Positions 37,081 to 51,076 of a DNA stretch of 64,000 nt are shown in pieces. Under the pieces are notes generated by a model. That model was not told where the DNA came from. It searched no databases and saw only the letters and a list, made by a program, of their open reading frames with translations. Where the stretch lies: assembly GCA_916613615.1 (NCBI GenBank), contig OU744731.1, positions 18,198,328 to 18,262,327 on the forward strand, read 5' to 3'. Source of the DNA: Steromphala cineraria. Taxonomy: Eukaryota > Mollusca > Gastropoda > Trochida > Trochidae. Numbering within the stretch: position 1 is the stretch's first letter; each line of letters starts with the position of its first letter. The translations under genes and the position numbers were made by a program.

Positions 37081-39551
37081 TCAATAATAGCCAGTAGCCA
37101 GATAGAGGGTTAACATGTATTTCACTGAGAGTTTTTCACTCTCAATCATATTATAACTGACCATATTTATATATCATCAACGAGAAAGAGAGATATAGAG
37201 ATATAGAGATATTTTTCATTGACATGACTCATGTATATAGCTTTTTCAAAGAGATATCTAACCTTTGTGTTTAATATTGTAATGTGAGATATATGATATT
37301 TCGAAAGTTTTAATGTTGTTTGTTTTCGACTTGTGTGAGCTTTAATGTGTCAAAGATGGAAGACACGTAAACTTAACTATGATAACACTAAAAGTATTGA
37401 TGTCCCATTTGAATGATTGATGTTTTACATTTTCCCTCATTGACGAGGAATGTATATGACAGTTTTCTTGTTAGGTATTATGTTCTTTACACAAAAACAA
37501 ACATAAGCACCCCTTAATTTTTCAGGAAACAAAACACCGGTGCTGTTTATAAACATAACAAATTTTCAGCCAACCAATAGGTTTATTTTCGATAGAATAA
37601 TCATAGTAGTGTAGAAACTAAAACTTCGCTCGATTTACGATTCATCTCTTGATCTTCTTTTTACAACAGTTTGGTATTTTACAAATCCAAGTTACCTTAT
37701 AATTGAAAATTAAAGTAAATTTTCTTTCATTGTGATTATTTTCATTCTCTTGATTGAATTGATGACATTTTTGTAAATGACCTCAAAGCAAAAGTTTTCA
37801 AATCAAAATTTTTTCAAGTATGAAATTTAAAGAAAACTGCACAAAGACAATATGGCAACTGTTGAAGATAATGGCTTATCTCAAGGGAGAAGTGTTTGAT
37901 CAACACGTACATCTCAAAGAATCTAAAATGTACTCAGAGATTTTAAGATTGTAGGCAATTTTTGATGGAAAGTACTGAAAATTCTATGTCAAGCTAGCCT
38001 CGTATCATGCATAATTAAAAAGGATTTTGTGAATTAATGTCTAGGGATAAAAAATTATATATTTTATTTAAAAAATCCTAGGTTTAATGTGTACTTCCTC
38101 CCCAATGCAAAAGTTGCATTTGACCAAATTTCAGTTAATTTCTTAATTTTTCTCACATTTTCAGAATTGTTCTCATATCAGGGGTTTTAGTTCAATCAAG
38201 TAATCAATAACAAGACAATTGTTATATCTGGAGTGGTCAATACATCAAATTAGTTAAAATATTTAAAGATCATCCGAATTAATTTTTCAAAATAGGGGGT
38301 GTTTAATAAAGTTCTTTGTGTATACTTTAATCGGAACCGGCTGGATATCGCCTCTGATTACTCTTGTTTAACGTATGCCTTGATGATGGCAGGATGTTGG
38401 TACTCCGGGTTGTAGAGGTGGGGTTCATTACATCAGGTTGTAAGCCTTTTTATGTATATGTTTATACCTTTCTATCGTAGGTGTTAAATAATTGTAAATT
38501 GCAATGATGCTATAAAGTATATAAAATATGGATGTTGAACCTGCACATTTTGTTTATATCAAATGGAGGAGGTTGCTTAAAATGTTGGGCTGATCATAGA
38601 ATCACTTTCAAAGCTTAATTCTATTTATCTATATAATGTTAATTTCTATGATTAAATCTATGCTCTCATCTCTGGCCTTTTTTTATGTCTTTTAATTAAC
38701 GTTCCCACACCTTCCAAAGGTAGCTACATAATAGTTACTTTTATGACATTGTTGATGCATCATTTATCGGTAGTCTATATCAAGGAACCATTTGATATAT
38801 AGATAGCTTAACGCACGCTCATCAAACATTGAATGTTGATTGAGCCTCTGTTCTTATTAGACAAAATCCGTGTGTTACGGTGGTTGAATTTTTTTTAGCA
38901 AACTAGATAAGCGTTTTTGGACACCACAAAAGCAGAGTAGTCCCGATCTGAGGGCATAGCCTTGCCCTGTTCCGCCCTCTACAAAACCTCAGTAAAATGG
39001 TTATTTCTTAAGAACAATAAAATAAAAAAAATGATCTTTAACTTGACCTTAAATGTGAACATGTCAAAAGAAGTTCCCAGGGGGATGAGAATCATTATTT
39101 CAAAAAATGAAATGCTAAGTCTGATTTCATAATCTCGTCAAAGGTGAACTAAACTAAATTATCTGGTTATCGTGTTAAAAAATCAATAGCCACTTTGCAT
39201 TTGTTTTAACAATTCATAATGATCAAAAGTTGTGACCTTGCTGTGACTTTGACCTTTTGTAAAAGAAACTTTTACAACTTTTTGTACTACTCAGAAGATG
39301 ATATATACCAAACTAGAGCTTCTTAGCATACAAACCTTTCACGTAATCGTGTTAACAAGGATTTTTTTTGTGATCTTATTACTCGTGAAATTTGACCTTG
39401 ACATGTCAATATGAACTCACAAACTCACTGAAAAGCTTAATGGAATACATTTCAATAACTCTTATCGTGATCTTGACGTTTGGCATTCAAAGTCACACAA
39501 TTAACACACACACTTTTGAATGGGTATAACGACCATGTAATGATTAAAGTG
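37081..39551. other. AT-rich intergenic DNA, no gene seen
   Basis: No open frame with recognisable content and no familiar repeat. A gatata-type imperfect simple repeat lies just upstream, near 37,180-37,210. Confidence 0.5.
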
Positions 39552-39906
39552 TTAAAGGGGCAGTAGCACGTTTTTGGATAATTTTATATTTTTCACAAAT
39601 AATTGTAACTTAATGTTAAATGTATTATTTTAACAGTGTCAAAAATCTCTTTACACAAGTCAATCATCCATAGTCAGGCTACAAAGTATGAAGATTCACA
39701 TAAAATCCATTGGCGGCCATTTTTTTTAACACCTTTAATTCATTTTGTGTAAGAAAAAGGAATCGCATGGCTAAACTTTACGTTATATATTCGAATTACT
39801 ACTGCTCCATTTAGTTGAAATACATTGTCTTTGAATTGTAACCATTAATTTCCATTTTCTAACATCACCTTATATATCCCATAAAAACGTGCTACTGCCC
39901 CTTTAA
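39552..39906. mobile_element. MITE, TTAA-AGGGGC family, copy 3 (complete)
   Basis: TTAAAGGGGCAGTAGCACG at the left and CGTGCTACTGCCCCTTTAA at the right, 355 bp. The interior is closest to copy 2 (25,268) in the same orientation. Confidence 0.85.
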
Positions 39907-40107
39907 TAGTCAAAATTGAGCATTTTAAACCATGCTTAAGCCGCGACCTTGCTGTGACCTTGAAATTTAATGGATTGTAGGGGAAATTTTATCTAATTTT
40001 GTACTTCTCAATGATATATACCAAGTAAGAGTTCAAAGCACACACAACCGTGTTTACTTGGAAAGTTTTAGTGATTTTATAACTTATAACCTTACTGTTG
40101 AAATCCA

Positions 40108-40595
40108 GTTCAATTAATCTTTATTTGCACTGAAAGGGGCCACAGGCGTATAGTACATATTATAAACAACACACTTTAGGCAGTAGAGAGTACATATTTT
40201 CTATGTTTAAAGGCATGGTACAGAAACATTGAAAGATTTTCGACATGAATTTTCCTAGAACAGCTTAGTAATGATACAAATTTATAAATATTATGATTTG
40301 TGTAGTTATAATTTTTAATATACATATGTCTCAAATGGAGGTATGCTGGACAGACACAAAGAAAATGATACTCATCTTCAGTTTCATTTAAGTTACACAT
40401 TTTACATAATCTATGTTCTTTTTCAAACCAATATATCTACCGGTTTCAATTGATAAATCATGGGATGAGCAGCGAAATCTTGAAGACGAAATTCGAAATT
40501 TCCAAACATTCAACGATGATAAGTAATTTTCACTGCAGATAGATTCTGAAAAAGAGTTGAAACGGATAATTTTCACTGATGAAGTCAAGACGTGC
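40108..40595 (-). mobile_element. LINE remnant, same family as 8,651-10,997
   Basis: The 3' UTR and tail (ttcaattaatctttattt, then gccacaggcgtatagtac) match the larger LINE. Upstream on the minus strand are FRISSSRFRCSSHDLSIETG and, one frame away, EDEYHFLCVCPAY. A frameshift near 40,395 separates them. Only the C-terminal RT region remains. Confidence 0.85.
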
Positions 40596-43500
40596 GGGGT
40601 AACGATATTTACGCAATCATCAATTTGAATGAATTAAATGTGTAACTTACAAAATGTAAGTACCAGGTATGAATAATTTACGTGTCATCACTTCCGAAAC
40701 CGCCATGTGTAACGAAGCGTCAAATGACGTCATCTGTCAGCATTTTAGTCTTAAAATTAAATCTGTATCTCAACTTGTCTATATAATCGGATGTTGTTGA
40801 TACATTCCTCGGTGGCGGTGTTGTGAACTGCCGCAAAAGTGGTAGCAAAACTGACCTATTAAACTAGCGTGGTATGTAATTGAAACTGTATATGATTTGG
40901 AATTGTTCATATCAACACTTAAATGGTAAGTTCCTACAAATCGTTTAAAGTTCAACTGCATGTGTGTCTAGACGTTTTATGGCGTTGTAAAAGATTTATT
41001 GTATGGACAAATTTTATGTATCTATTTAAACACTAATAATGAAAGTTAACATGTAGACTTTTAACTGGTTTTCAAATTCGTGCATCATTTTGTGTGTAGC
41101 AAGGGGATACTTTGTTATAAAACAGCACTACAAATAAGTGCGAAAGAAAACATGTGATTTTAGCTCATGTTGTCCGGCGTCCGCCCTTCCGTCTGTAAAC
41201 TTTGTGCATATTCGACTTCGTCCAAAAAAGCATAAGGCCTAGCAAGCTGAAATTTTGTTTACAGACACCTTGACTAATAAGGGTCATAGGGGCCATGCCC
41301 AAAACCTTTTTTTCTTATTCTCCAGAAGCATAAGGCCTAAAAGCTTAAACCTTGTGTGAAGATCCCTTGACTTGTGAGAATTATAAATTGTAGTCATTAT
41401 TTTTTCAAATTCTTTGGGGAAATGTATCGTACAAAAAATGTATATTTATTCCACTGTTAAATGTAAACGTGAATGTAAACAACCATAATCAGTATACATA
41501 ATCAGTTCACCTTTCCAACAAACACATCTATCTGTATTATACTATGGAATTGTGAAAAAATTATTGATTATTTACTTATTAAGAACACCAATCCTGTGAT
41601 ATAAATATAGAATATAGGTCTTGCCACGGCAAATGATTTGATTTGATAGCACCAATTAATTTAACGGAAAAAGGCTACAACCTTTGATTGATATAGAAAT
41701 ATGATATGGGTTAAGATAAAGTGGAAAAATTAACTGAAGAATATATTTTGTGCTTTGTGTATTTTACTGTCAAACTGAAAGTTTCATAAAAAAAGTGGCA
41801 ATTAAATCAAGAATAGTCCGTACGTGTTCCGATTCTTAATTAACTAAAACTATGTCATATATTATTAATCGATAAAAAATTGCAGCAAGCCACTACCGGG
41901 AATAATTTCATTTATTTGATTTCGATCTTAGTGTGCAAAGCATAGTAAAGATGAACTTGACAAAAACGGTTTTTGTTTTAAATAACGATTTCCCACGAGA
42001 TGAGAACAGCTTTTGACTTATTGACGGATATTATCAGAGTTCTTACATACATCAGGGGTTCCGTAAACACGCATTGCATCAACTACATTCACTATTGAAT
42101 GGAATTTCTCAATTAGGGATTAATGTGTGATTAATATACTTTGACATAAATTCGTACCAACCCCCGTATGCGTCATTTTTCCGATCGAAAGCCATTTGAT
42201 ATATTTAAAAAATCTCTATATCTTGAAATTAACAAACTTCATTATAGTTTGATTATAAAGTATTATAACTATGTTTGCACCTTCAAGGTGCATATGATCT
42301 ATAATACAATTGCGCTGAATGTTACGTCAACACTATACTTAAGACCTATCTAAAACCATATTTTGTTTAATGTCCTTCCCCGCAAAAATTCGTTGAGAAA
42401 TATAACGATAATTAAAGAAATTATACATGGCGTCAGCTATCGATTACGGGCAAGTTACTGAGACTTCGGGTAGTGTCCTTTTCTTTGCGTTGTTAAATAA
42501 TGACTTCAACACTGAAAATCTTTAAATTTGCTTGAACAATATAAACATATCAATTCTATCATCACACAAAACAAGTACTCTATGCTTTATTCAAATAAAT
42601 CAATTATTATATGATAAATACATTTGTAAACCAATTATAATTCGAGTCATTTTGTTTGAGAGTATTAAATGGAAAAAGTACTTGTTTTTCAGAATATGTG
42701 TAAAATAGTGTTAGAATACACGTGAGTGACATCGAGTTTTAACGAAAGTGCGGTGACAAAACATTGTCTTTCTTTCTTTTATAAAAAAATAATATTTGTG
42801 GAATGCTTTTGACAGCGCTAAGGTTATGAAATTTGATTAAAGGTTTGGACATGGGACATCACTGTGCATCACATGCACATATTTCTAGTGATTTATCAAA
42901 CAACCGTGTGCGGTCACCTAGTTCTACTCTCAAACAAGTCTGGAACTTCTATCATAAAACACTCTGCTGAGATTACAATGAGTAAACGAAAAGGAGAAAG
43001 TCTTGTGGAAATGTATGAAGATAAATTTCTTTCCTAACAGAGGCAACTCAGTTCAAAAATGCTGATAAAACATCAGGTTGAATTCGACGAGTATGCGAAC
43101 CTGTATTGGATCCATTTGGTTTGACGATTGAATCATTGACAACAGCCTCCCATTCCATTAGACAAGGTTTTTCATAAGTTGAAATGGATAAAATTGCTTG
43201 TTGTTCAAATAACGGATCAGAGGTTGGATCATCAATTTATGATTTGAGCGACCTCTGTTGAGGAAAGAAAGGAAAAGCGTAGAGTAGATCTAATGTAACG
43301 GGGAAGGGTGTTTTTTAGAAATAAAAATGGAATTATTTTTTACAGGTTTACAAAAACCATATTCTGACTCACATGAAACATTGGGAACACTTCTGACTTT
43401 ATTTTTTTGGTATTGCTAACGATGTTCCAGTTTGGCTAACTTTCTTGACATCAAGTGCTTTTTGTCCGGATTTTTCAAAGTAATGGGTTTCATTGGGCGC

Positions 43501-44340
43501 CTGTCATCCGAATTAGCTAAAGTAATGGCGTACACGGCTGAATGGGAGATGAAGAACATGAACACTTCTCATGAAATGTCAAATCAATAGATCGATATAT
43601 CACTGGCCTACATACAACATCCTGTTGTTTAGTTTGGGAATGTCGGTCAAGGCAATCTGATTGATTTGATAAGGCAATTTGAGGGTGGTGTTTCAACTAG
43701 ACCCTCAATATCTTGAGAGGCACCTAGAAGAATTTTCAAAGCAAAAACAGGACCAAAACAGACAAACTTGACCGTTTATAAAATGACTAGCAAAACATTA
43801 AGACTCAAATCTACTCAAATCTTTCTAAAAGAATGATAAATCAATCTCAAACAAATAAATTTTTACTTAGCATCCGCGAATTTTTTATCAACTTTTCTTT
43901 TAAAGGATTCACTGACGTGCTATTTAGAGAAAAAAATTTTGTGCTGTCTTCATATTTTAGTTGTGTTAGACATATTTTTTCGGGGTAAACACATTCTTGT
44001 TCGACACGATCTTTTTAATCCTAGGAAAAACTGTCATATATTATTTTTAATCAGTGTTACAATTTAGTGTGCTTTGACAATATTTGAGTTTGGGAAAGTT
44101 GGTACACTCGTTTAAGAAATCAGTGTATTGATTATAATGTTTCATTTCGATGCAGTTGACTTTGTATCATTTATTTTGCTTAATATATGTTATTATCTAA
44201 CAACGTGATACGATGCCTGAAAAGCAGAGTAGAGGAAACTGATTGTTATTCAAGCATGCTGCTCCCAAAAAAGTACTGACCGAGTTCAATGCTCAACATG
44301 TTTTTGTTATTTTCTTAGCAATAGTTAATGAGAAAATGAA
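40596..44340. other. Intergenic DNA; one short repeat relic, no gene seen
   Basis: Apart from the family 2 fragment at 41,159-41,400 the stretch shows only short, unrecognised open frames. Confidence 0.5.
41159..41400 (+). mobile_element. Tandem-core repeat family 2, decayed fragment
   Basis: The fragment begins ttttagctcatg, then tgtccggcgtccgccc, and retains one to two mutated core units (ataaggcctagcaagctgaa). The right end is missing. Confidence 0.7.
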
Positions 44341-44575
44341 TTTCTATATTATTATCATATTATATATAGCGCGCATATCCATATGCATCCACTCCTGGTT
44401 GCTCAAGGCGCTTGTTTCCCCTGGTCAATTGCATTCTTTCACCGTCCGACCTTTTATCCAATTCAACTCCCTGGGGAGACTCAACCGGCATCCATATGTG
44501 GCCATCAGTTTAGGGACCATTCTATGCCTCAAAGGCAAAGAACTGAGACACATAGTAACATTCTAATTTCTAATA
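44340..44575 (-). mobile_element. Probable L2-like LINE 3' end remnant
   Basis: The minus strand carries gcgccttgagcaacc ... gcgcgctatatataa, the same style of 3' end as the fragment at 34,650-35,118. It stands out from its AT-rich surroundings by base composition. No intact coding sequence. Confidence 0.4.
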
Positions 44576-45539
44576 TATTATAACCAATACAAATAGTCAC
44601 CAAGCAATGAGCTCAACAAGTACATTGTATGTCACTTTATAATGTCAAATTCTATCCGTATATGAAAATTAGTTTAAAATTGATATCCGGTAACATCATT
44701 CAAGAAGTCTGTTTTGGAAGAGAGTTAACGATTAGTTTCGGTTGTTTGTAATGGGAATCATTAACATTCTTATTCCTCCTATATCAACATCCACATTATA
44801 CATGTATATCTGATTTTAAATAACAATATCCTGGGTTATCGTATGAACAAAATATAACAAATGACCAAAATGACAGACATAATTCCTCCTTTATCAACTT
44901 AAATATAATATATCTGATCTTTAACTAACCAAAAATATCCTGGGTTATCGTATGAACTAAATATAAGACTAAATCTACTCTTGATAGTATCTTCTTTGAA
45001 AAGGAGCATTTTGAATTGCGTCTTTGAATTATGGTAGGCATGCAACTTTTATAATTAGTTGAAATCTGGTCTTTTTATAATCGGTTGAAATCTGGTTGTA
45101 GGAAATTAGGAAAATAATTCATCTAGATTGTAAGTACTTTAATGCATGTTATATATTTAACTTTTATATTACATGTACCAATGATTTAAAGAAATGATCA
45201 ACATTGTCCACACACCTCTTTTGTCTAGATTATTTTCTTGATTACACAGAGCATAAAACATCTTTAGTTTGATATCCTCAAATCACGAGAGAAAATCTAC
45301 ACATCACGAGTGAACATGGAAACTGATACGGAAATAAATGATTATCGTATACAAACATATCAAATCCAGGCATGGTCGTTAATCATGTTTATAAAATACC
45401 CCTTCTAAGGCTGACGTTATTATTGTCTAATACATGTACATACAACATGTACAAGTGATTGAGCATATGTGTTTTATTCAACTCATGTTAAACGAAAATG
45501 AGCTTACAAATTTACCGGACATCAATGTTGTTAAATGAC

Positions 45540-46956
45540 TTAATGACTTAGACGTTTTCCTTGGGGAAAATGGAAGTAAGGGTGTTGATGTTAATTGTGT
45601 TAATAACGATTTTATTCACATGTGTATTAAATTTCTTATTTTATTATATGCAGATGATGCTATTCTACTTGGAGAAACCCCAAAAGAGCTTCAAAATTCT
45701 CTTGATTTATTCAAAACATACTGTGATGCATGGAAACTCAATGTTAACATAGCAAAAACTAAGATCATTATATTTGGAGGGGGTGTTTGTAAAAGATCCA
45801 AACTATCTTTTCAATTTGACTCAAAACCAATTGAAATTGTCGATAACTATACATATCTTGGCATCAACTTTCACCGTAATAGGAGATTCAACCTTGCTTT
45901 GAATGATTTATTATCTAGCTCTAAGAAAGCCATGTTTGCACTTATCAAGAAATCGAGAAACCTCAACCTGGCACTTGATACTATTATCAACCTTTTTGAT
46001 ATATTAATTCTTACAATTGCCTTATACGGATGTGAAATATGGGGCTACGAAAATATTGTAAATATAGAAAAATTTCACTTAAAGTTTCTTAAGATTTGAA
46101 CTGGTTTAAGATCATCAACTCCTAATTTTATGGTATATGGCGAACTGGGACGTTTTCCTGTTAATATAACAATAGCTAAAAGAATAATCTCATTCTGGCA
46201 TAACCTAGAAAGTATTAGTTACCCATCTAAGCTTTCCTCGCGAGTTCTCCAACTGCTAAAATTAGACAATTACCTACACCTGTGTAGTAATAACCTATGG
46301 CTGTCACATATAAAAAGCATTCTAAATACTTGTGGTTTGACCTATGTATTTGATAACGCGACATGTGTTTGTAAACAGTGGCTAGTCTCTATGGTAGAAT
46401 CAACTCTAAAAGATCATTTTATACAGCAATGGAGGGACGATATCAATAAAAGCTCAAAAGGATACTATTATAAATTATTTAAAGATTTGCCCTCTTTTGA
46501 AAAATACTTTCTGTTACCAGAATACTTCTCTTGACCCATTAGGTCATTTCGTACGTCAAATCATTATTTACCAATAGAGACTGGCCGCTGGAAAAATATA
46601 CCGAAAATTAACAGAAATTGCAACCTTTGTAATTCACCGGCGATCGCCGATGAGTATCACTACTTATTAAAGTGTCCATTTTTCGATGACCATAGTTCAC
46701 GTTACATTCCGGCATATTACAGAAGATGACCAACTCTTGTAAAATTCAAACTTTTGCTTACAGCAAATAATCACTCGGTTTTAAAGTATCTGTCACGTCT
46801 CATTAGAACAATTAATAAAACTATAGAAAGATAAGTATATAACTCCAAGTGATCACTGTATATATTTTTTTGTTTGTCATATCTTTATTTGTAATGTTCC
46901 TGAACCACCAATGGTGGTTTGTTGGAATAAAGAATTGAATTGAATTGAATTGAATT
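45540..46956 (+). mobile_element. LINE remnant with (TTGAA)n tail
   Basis: A plus-strand fragment of a second LINE family retains the RT core from LLYADDAILLGE through YTYLGINF, YGCEIWGYENIVNIEK and YGELGRFPV. It ends in a C-terminal CNLC...DEYHYLLKCPFF motif. The frame is broken by in-frame TGA codons at 46,097-46,099 and 46,532-46,534 and another near 46,729. The 3' end is a gaattgaattgaattg tail at about 46,930-46,956. Everything upstream of the YADD motif is missing. Confidence 0.85.
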
Positions 46957-47310
46957 GTTAAAAGCAAATTTCAGAAGTCTAGAATGTTCCCAACTCACGG
47001 ATACCATTCCATTGATAATAGTTTTTCGAAACGTTCCAAAGATAACTTAATAAAAAGGAATTCTAATTTGAAGATACATTGATTAAACGGCACATATATA
47101 ATTTGCCTCTGTAAAAAAACATCTTTTGACCTTTGCGAAACGACACAATCATTTAGGAAGGCTTCTCTGCAAGTTCAATATCACAAAACCGACTGATCAG
47201 CGGAATGTGATTCTCATAAATTGGCTTTGTTGTTTTAGATTTGTTTTTCCAGTGGAACAAAAGAAAGATAGCTAAAACGACAACATACAGCACTTCTCCT
47301 CCTGTTCAAA

Positions 47311-47674
47311 GAGGAACTCGTTTAGAGGGGGGATACAAGGTGATGTCAGGAAAATTAAAATATCTGATTCCAACTGAAAGACAATTTAGTGAAAGCTAAT
47401 GAAGCAGTTATAAATCAAATATATGATGTAAAGTTCAGCCCTTTACAGTTCAGATTCCCTTTTCATTCAAAAAAAGAATTAAAGGTGTTCACATAAAATT
47501 GGCTGCCAATGGACTTCATGTAAATCTTTATAATGTGTTCTCTGCTTATGGAAGATTTGTTTGTGTGATGGGATTTTTGACACTATCAAAATAATTTAAT
47601 TAGCATTGACGTGCAATTATCAGTCACAATTTTTAAACATAACATTTTCAAAAAACGTGCAACTTTCCCTTTAA
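47311..47674. mobile_element. MITE, TTAA-AGGGGC family, copy 4 (diverged)
   Basis: The interior (ggtgatgtcaggaaaatta, ttaaaggtgttcacataaaa) and the right end (aacgtgcaactttccctttaa) match the family. The left terminal repeat is largely mutated. Confidence 0.65.
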
Positions 47675-48572
47675 AATTGAATTTGAATAATGTAAGATAA
47701 AGCATACACCATACATCGAACACCTTTGCTGTCCTTTCCATTTTACACGTTATGTGCCTCTACATGCAATCAAAAAACACAATGACATAAAGTATGATAC
47801 AGAGTAGACCAATCTGTCAACAAAACATACATGTAAGAAGTCGACCAGAATATATAAAAGTTCTCGATTGTAAAGCTTATAATAGAAAACTATTTGGGCT
47901 AATAATAATAAGTGCCAGCTCATTTTGCAAACAACGGAAAAATCGGAATCCTAAATAGTTGAAAATTATCTTTTTATAAATAGGATCGTAATATTACGAC
48001 CAAAGCCAAGCAAAAATCTTTTCTTTTGAAACGTTTATATGTACCTCCAATAAGTCGTTAAGCCACTTGTCAAGGGGTATTACTTTAAAAAAGGAGTAAC
48101 CTCTCCACCGTCAGAAAATAGATCTGTAATTGTTTCTAAGAAACGGAACATATATATATAGCTGCGTATACCATACGTGTGTCAGTGCATTAATTGCATC
48201 TTATATACTCAATTTGTTGTTGCTGAGAAATGATGCAGGAACTCTTACTGTTGCTCTTGGAGATGTGTATCCTTCGAACAGCGAAATGGGATATGGTAAT
48301 TCCATTTTACGCAGTGCTTATTTTCCATCAATTTTGTCTCAATAATGTCTCAAGTAGAGCTTTGTTCTAGTGAGAAATTTAACATGCATGGGTTGCAAAG
48401 GGTATTCCTTTCCCCTGATTGCCTTCAAAAAGGTGTTACCGAATACGCTAGATTGTGTTGTGTTCAATCTAATCCTTCATGAAAGCAACACCTTTATACA
48501 TGCAAATTCCGATAAAACGTTTGTGTGAATTCAAATGTTTTTGTCAAACTACATAAGTTAAGCTATGCAATA

Positions 48573-49919
48573 CAAGTGAAGAAGCGAGCAGAGCTCACAT
48601 ACCCCCGCTCCCCACTTTGTTCAAAGAATTTCAAATAGTAAAACTGATTAATATTGGTTAAAGTATGATAGTTGAGTATACAGTAAGTCATTGTGTAAGT
48701 CTTCTTTCAACTGAAACCCAAATACCGAATTCATTAATAGGTTTTACCATTAAAAGGGTACATCTAGAGATAATGGTTGTTCTTTGTTTCAAATTTGAGG
48801 TAGTTATCATGAATATTCTACAAGATGCACTGAGGACAAAATTATTTTTGTTGAGTCACTTTGTAAGTTATGTTTTCACCACACAGAAGAAAATCCATAT
48901 ATATCGTTTAACTCTCACAAGGCATATCCAGCAATCACGATTGACATATGTAGCAAATTTGGTGAAGCTGAGATGTATATTTCATGAAATATGTTCAGGA
49001 CAAAGTAATTTATCATAGAATCACTGTTTTAGTCATGTTTCCAAAAATTAAAAAAATGTGATGGTTTAATCCTCAAATGGCACATCTAGTGATCATGGTT
49101 GATAAGTGTATGAAGTTTGGTGAAGCTAGCATGAATAGTTTGGGAGATATGCTCCGGACAAAAGACTTGGTCGAAGAGTCACTGTTTTAGTCATGTTTCC
49201 ATGGAAACCGCAAAAAATAAAAATAATTTGTTGGTCTAACCCTTAAAAGGCACAACTAGGGATCATGATTGATAAGTGTATGAAGTTTGGTGAAGCTAGC
49301 ATGAATAGTTTGGGAGATATGCTCCGGACAAAAGACTTGGTTTAAGAGTCACTGTTTCAGTCATGTTTCCATGGAAACCGCAAAAAATAAAAATAATTCG
49401 TTGGTCTAACCCTTAAAAGGCACAACTAGGGATCATGATTGATAAGTGTATGAAGTTTGGTGAAGCTAGCATGAATAGTTTGGGAGATATGCTCCGCACA
49501 AAAGACTTGGTTTAAGAGTCACTGTTTCAGTCATGTTTCCATGGAAACCGCAAAAGATAAAAATAATTTGTTGGTCTAACCCTTTAAAGGCACAACTAGG
49601 GATCATGATTGATAAGTGTATGAAGTTTGGTGAAGTTAGCATGAATAGTTTGGGAGATATGCTCCGCACAAAACGACTTCCTCAAAGAGTCACTTTTTAG
49701 TCACGTTTCCATGGAAACCGCAAAAACGAAAATTCAGAAATAGTTCTAACCCTCAAAAGGCACAACTAGGGATCATGGTTGACATGTGTATGAAGTTTGA
49801 TGAGGCTAGCATGCATAGTTTTGGAGATCTGCTCCGCGCAAAGTTTTGGGACGGACGGACAGACGGACGGACAGACGGACGGACGGAAGGAAAGAATGAA
49901 CAGCGTAAGCGGGGGTATA
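48573..49919 (+). mobile_element. Tandem-core repeat element, family 1, copy 2
   Basis: Same ends as the element at 6,331: caagtgaagaagcgagc and catacccccgctcc at the left, gcgggggtata at the right. Core positions 49,094, 49,264, 49,434, 49,604 and 49,774 give four successive intervals of exactly 170 bp. Two more divergent units lie to the left. A GACG microsatellite occupies 49,851-49,889. Flanking ATA is a possible target duplication. Confidence 0.85.
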
Positions 49920-50280
49920 ATTATCATTTATTACTCGTCTGTGTAAAAAACCGAAGTGTAATTTTATACGGCAATATTAAATTAATGCAATACTACAGTG
50001 CAAGTATGATGGTGTTGTTGTGACGACATCACAATGTCAGCGGGCCGTCACAATGGCTGCCGAGTCGCGAAACTGTTAGTTCCAGCACGCTGTGGGTAAT
50101 TTTGCTTGATGTTTAGGGTATGCCATAAATAGAATGCTAAACTTCCTTCCATTTAAAACTAATTTTAAAGTCGTGAATGATATGGTATCGCTCGTTTTAT
50201 TCAAAATTATTAACTCGTTTAATAAAAGTATAAAAGGACGGTCGTTTGGTATCCTCTATGTAAATCTGTTCCCCGGGTTT

Positions 50281-50350
50281 TAAACGATTCCCCAGTGACC
50301 CCTAATTGGTTCCACTCTTTTCTCATCTGATTGAGTACTGGGAGATCTGG
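50281..50350 (-). repeat. Ngaro split direct repeat B2 (terminal)
   Basis: 70 bp identical to 50,606-50,675, beginning taaacgattccccagtgacc. It forms the 3' terminus of the element. Confidence 0.9.
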
Positions 50351-50547
50351 TGTGGAGATGAGAAAGGAGTTACCATTACCCGTCTTAGCCGCCCTGTCTA
50401 GGAGCGGGGGGGGGGGGGGGTGAAAATAATTCAATCCCACAAGGCGGCCCACCAAACGGCTGTTATTAAGATTGTTGCTACCTCCTGGAGGTCACCTGTA
50501 TCTATTGGTCTGTCAACTTGCCTAAGTCAAACTACCAATACCTTGAT

Positions 50548-50606
50548 CGGTCAAATCCAGAAAGAGGCTGATATCACGTTTCACCGCTAGGAGTCGCTGA
50601 GGATCT
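50548..50606 (-). repeat. Ngaro split direct repeat A2 (internal)
   Basis: 59 bp identical to 59,994-60,052, directly abutting B1. The spacer between it and B2 contains a 15-base poly-G run (50,406-50,420). Confidence 0.9.
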
Positions 50607-50675
50607 AAACGATTCCCCAGTGACCCCTAATTGGTTCCACTCTTTTCTCATCTGATTGAGTACTGGGAGATCTGG
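50606..50675 (-). repeat. Ngaro split direct repeat B1 (internal)
   Basis: 70 bp identical to B2. Its left edge coincides with the end of A2, as expected for the junction carried by the circular intermediate. Confidence 0.9.
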
Positions 50676-51076
50676 CGTGCATATGCTTACGGATTTTGCT
50701 TCCCTCATTTAGAATTTGTAATGGTCCCCTATCCATTGCACATTACTCTCCCAACACTCAAAATAAACACAACAAAACCAATCATATACAGAAGCATCAT
50801 TTATTTCAAAAGAAAAGCCACATTTACCTGTAATTCCACCCATTATGATATTATTGAAGGATGTACAAGAGTGGTGGCAAAACTAGATATGGTGCCCCAA
50901 ACATGAAGTAAAAACCAAACACAATACAACTAACAGACATGGTCCTATGGCCTGCCCTTGTCCTAGCATCCCTCCCCTGTCATGCGCGCATCCACCCTAA
51001 TGTTAGTACCGTTCTATTGGCACATATCTGAAACTAATGTCGCCATGACATGGAAACAGAATCCCGTTGTAAAGCT

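Noticed and set aside
44243..44583. Overlapping plus-strand frames of 107 and 66 codons
   Set aside because: The sequence looks like an L2-type LINE 3' end on the minus strand, so the plus frames are probably incidental.
48573..49919. CRISPR-like regular repeat spacing
   Set aside because: The repeats are long contiguous 170-bp units without short direct repeats and variable spacers, and the genome is eukaryotic.
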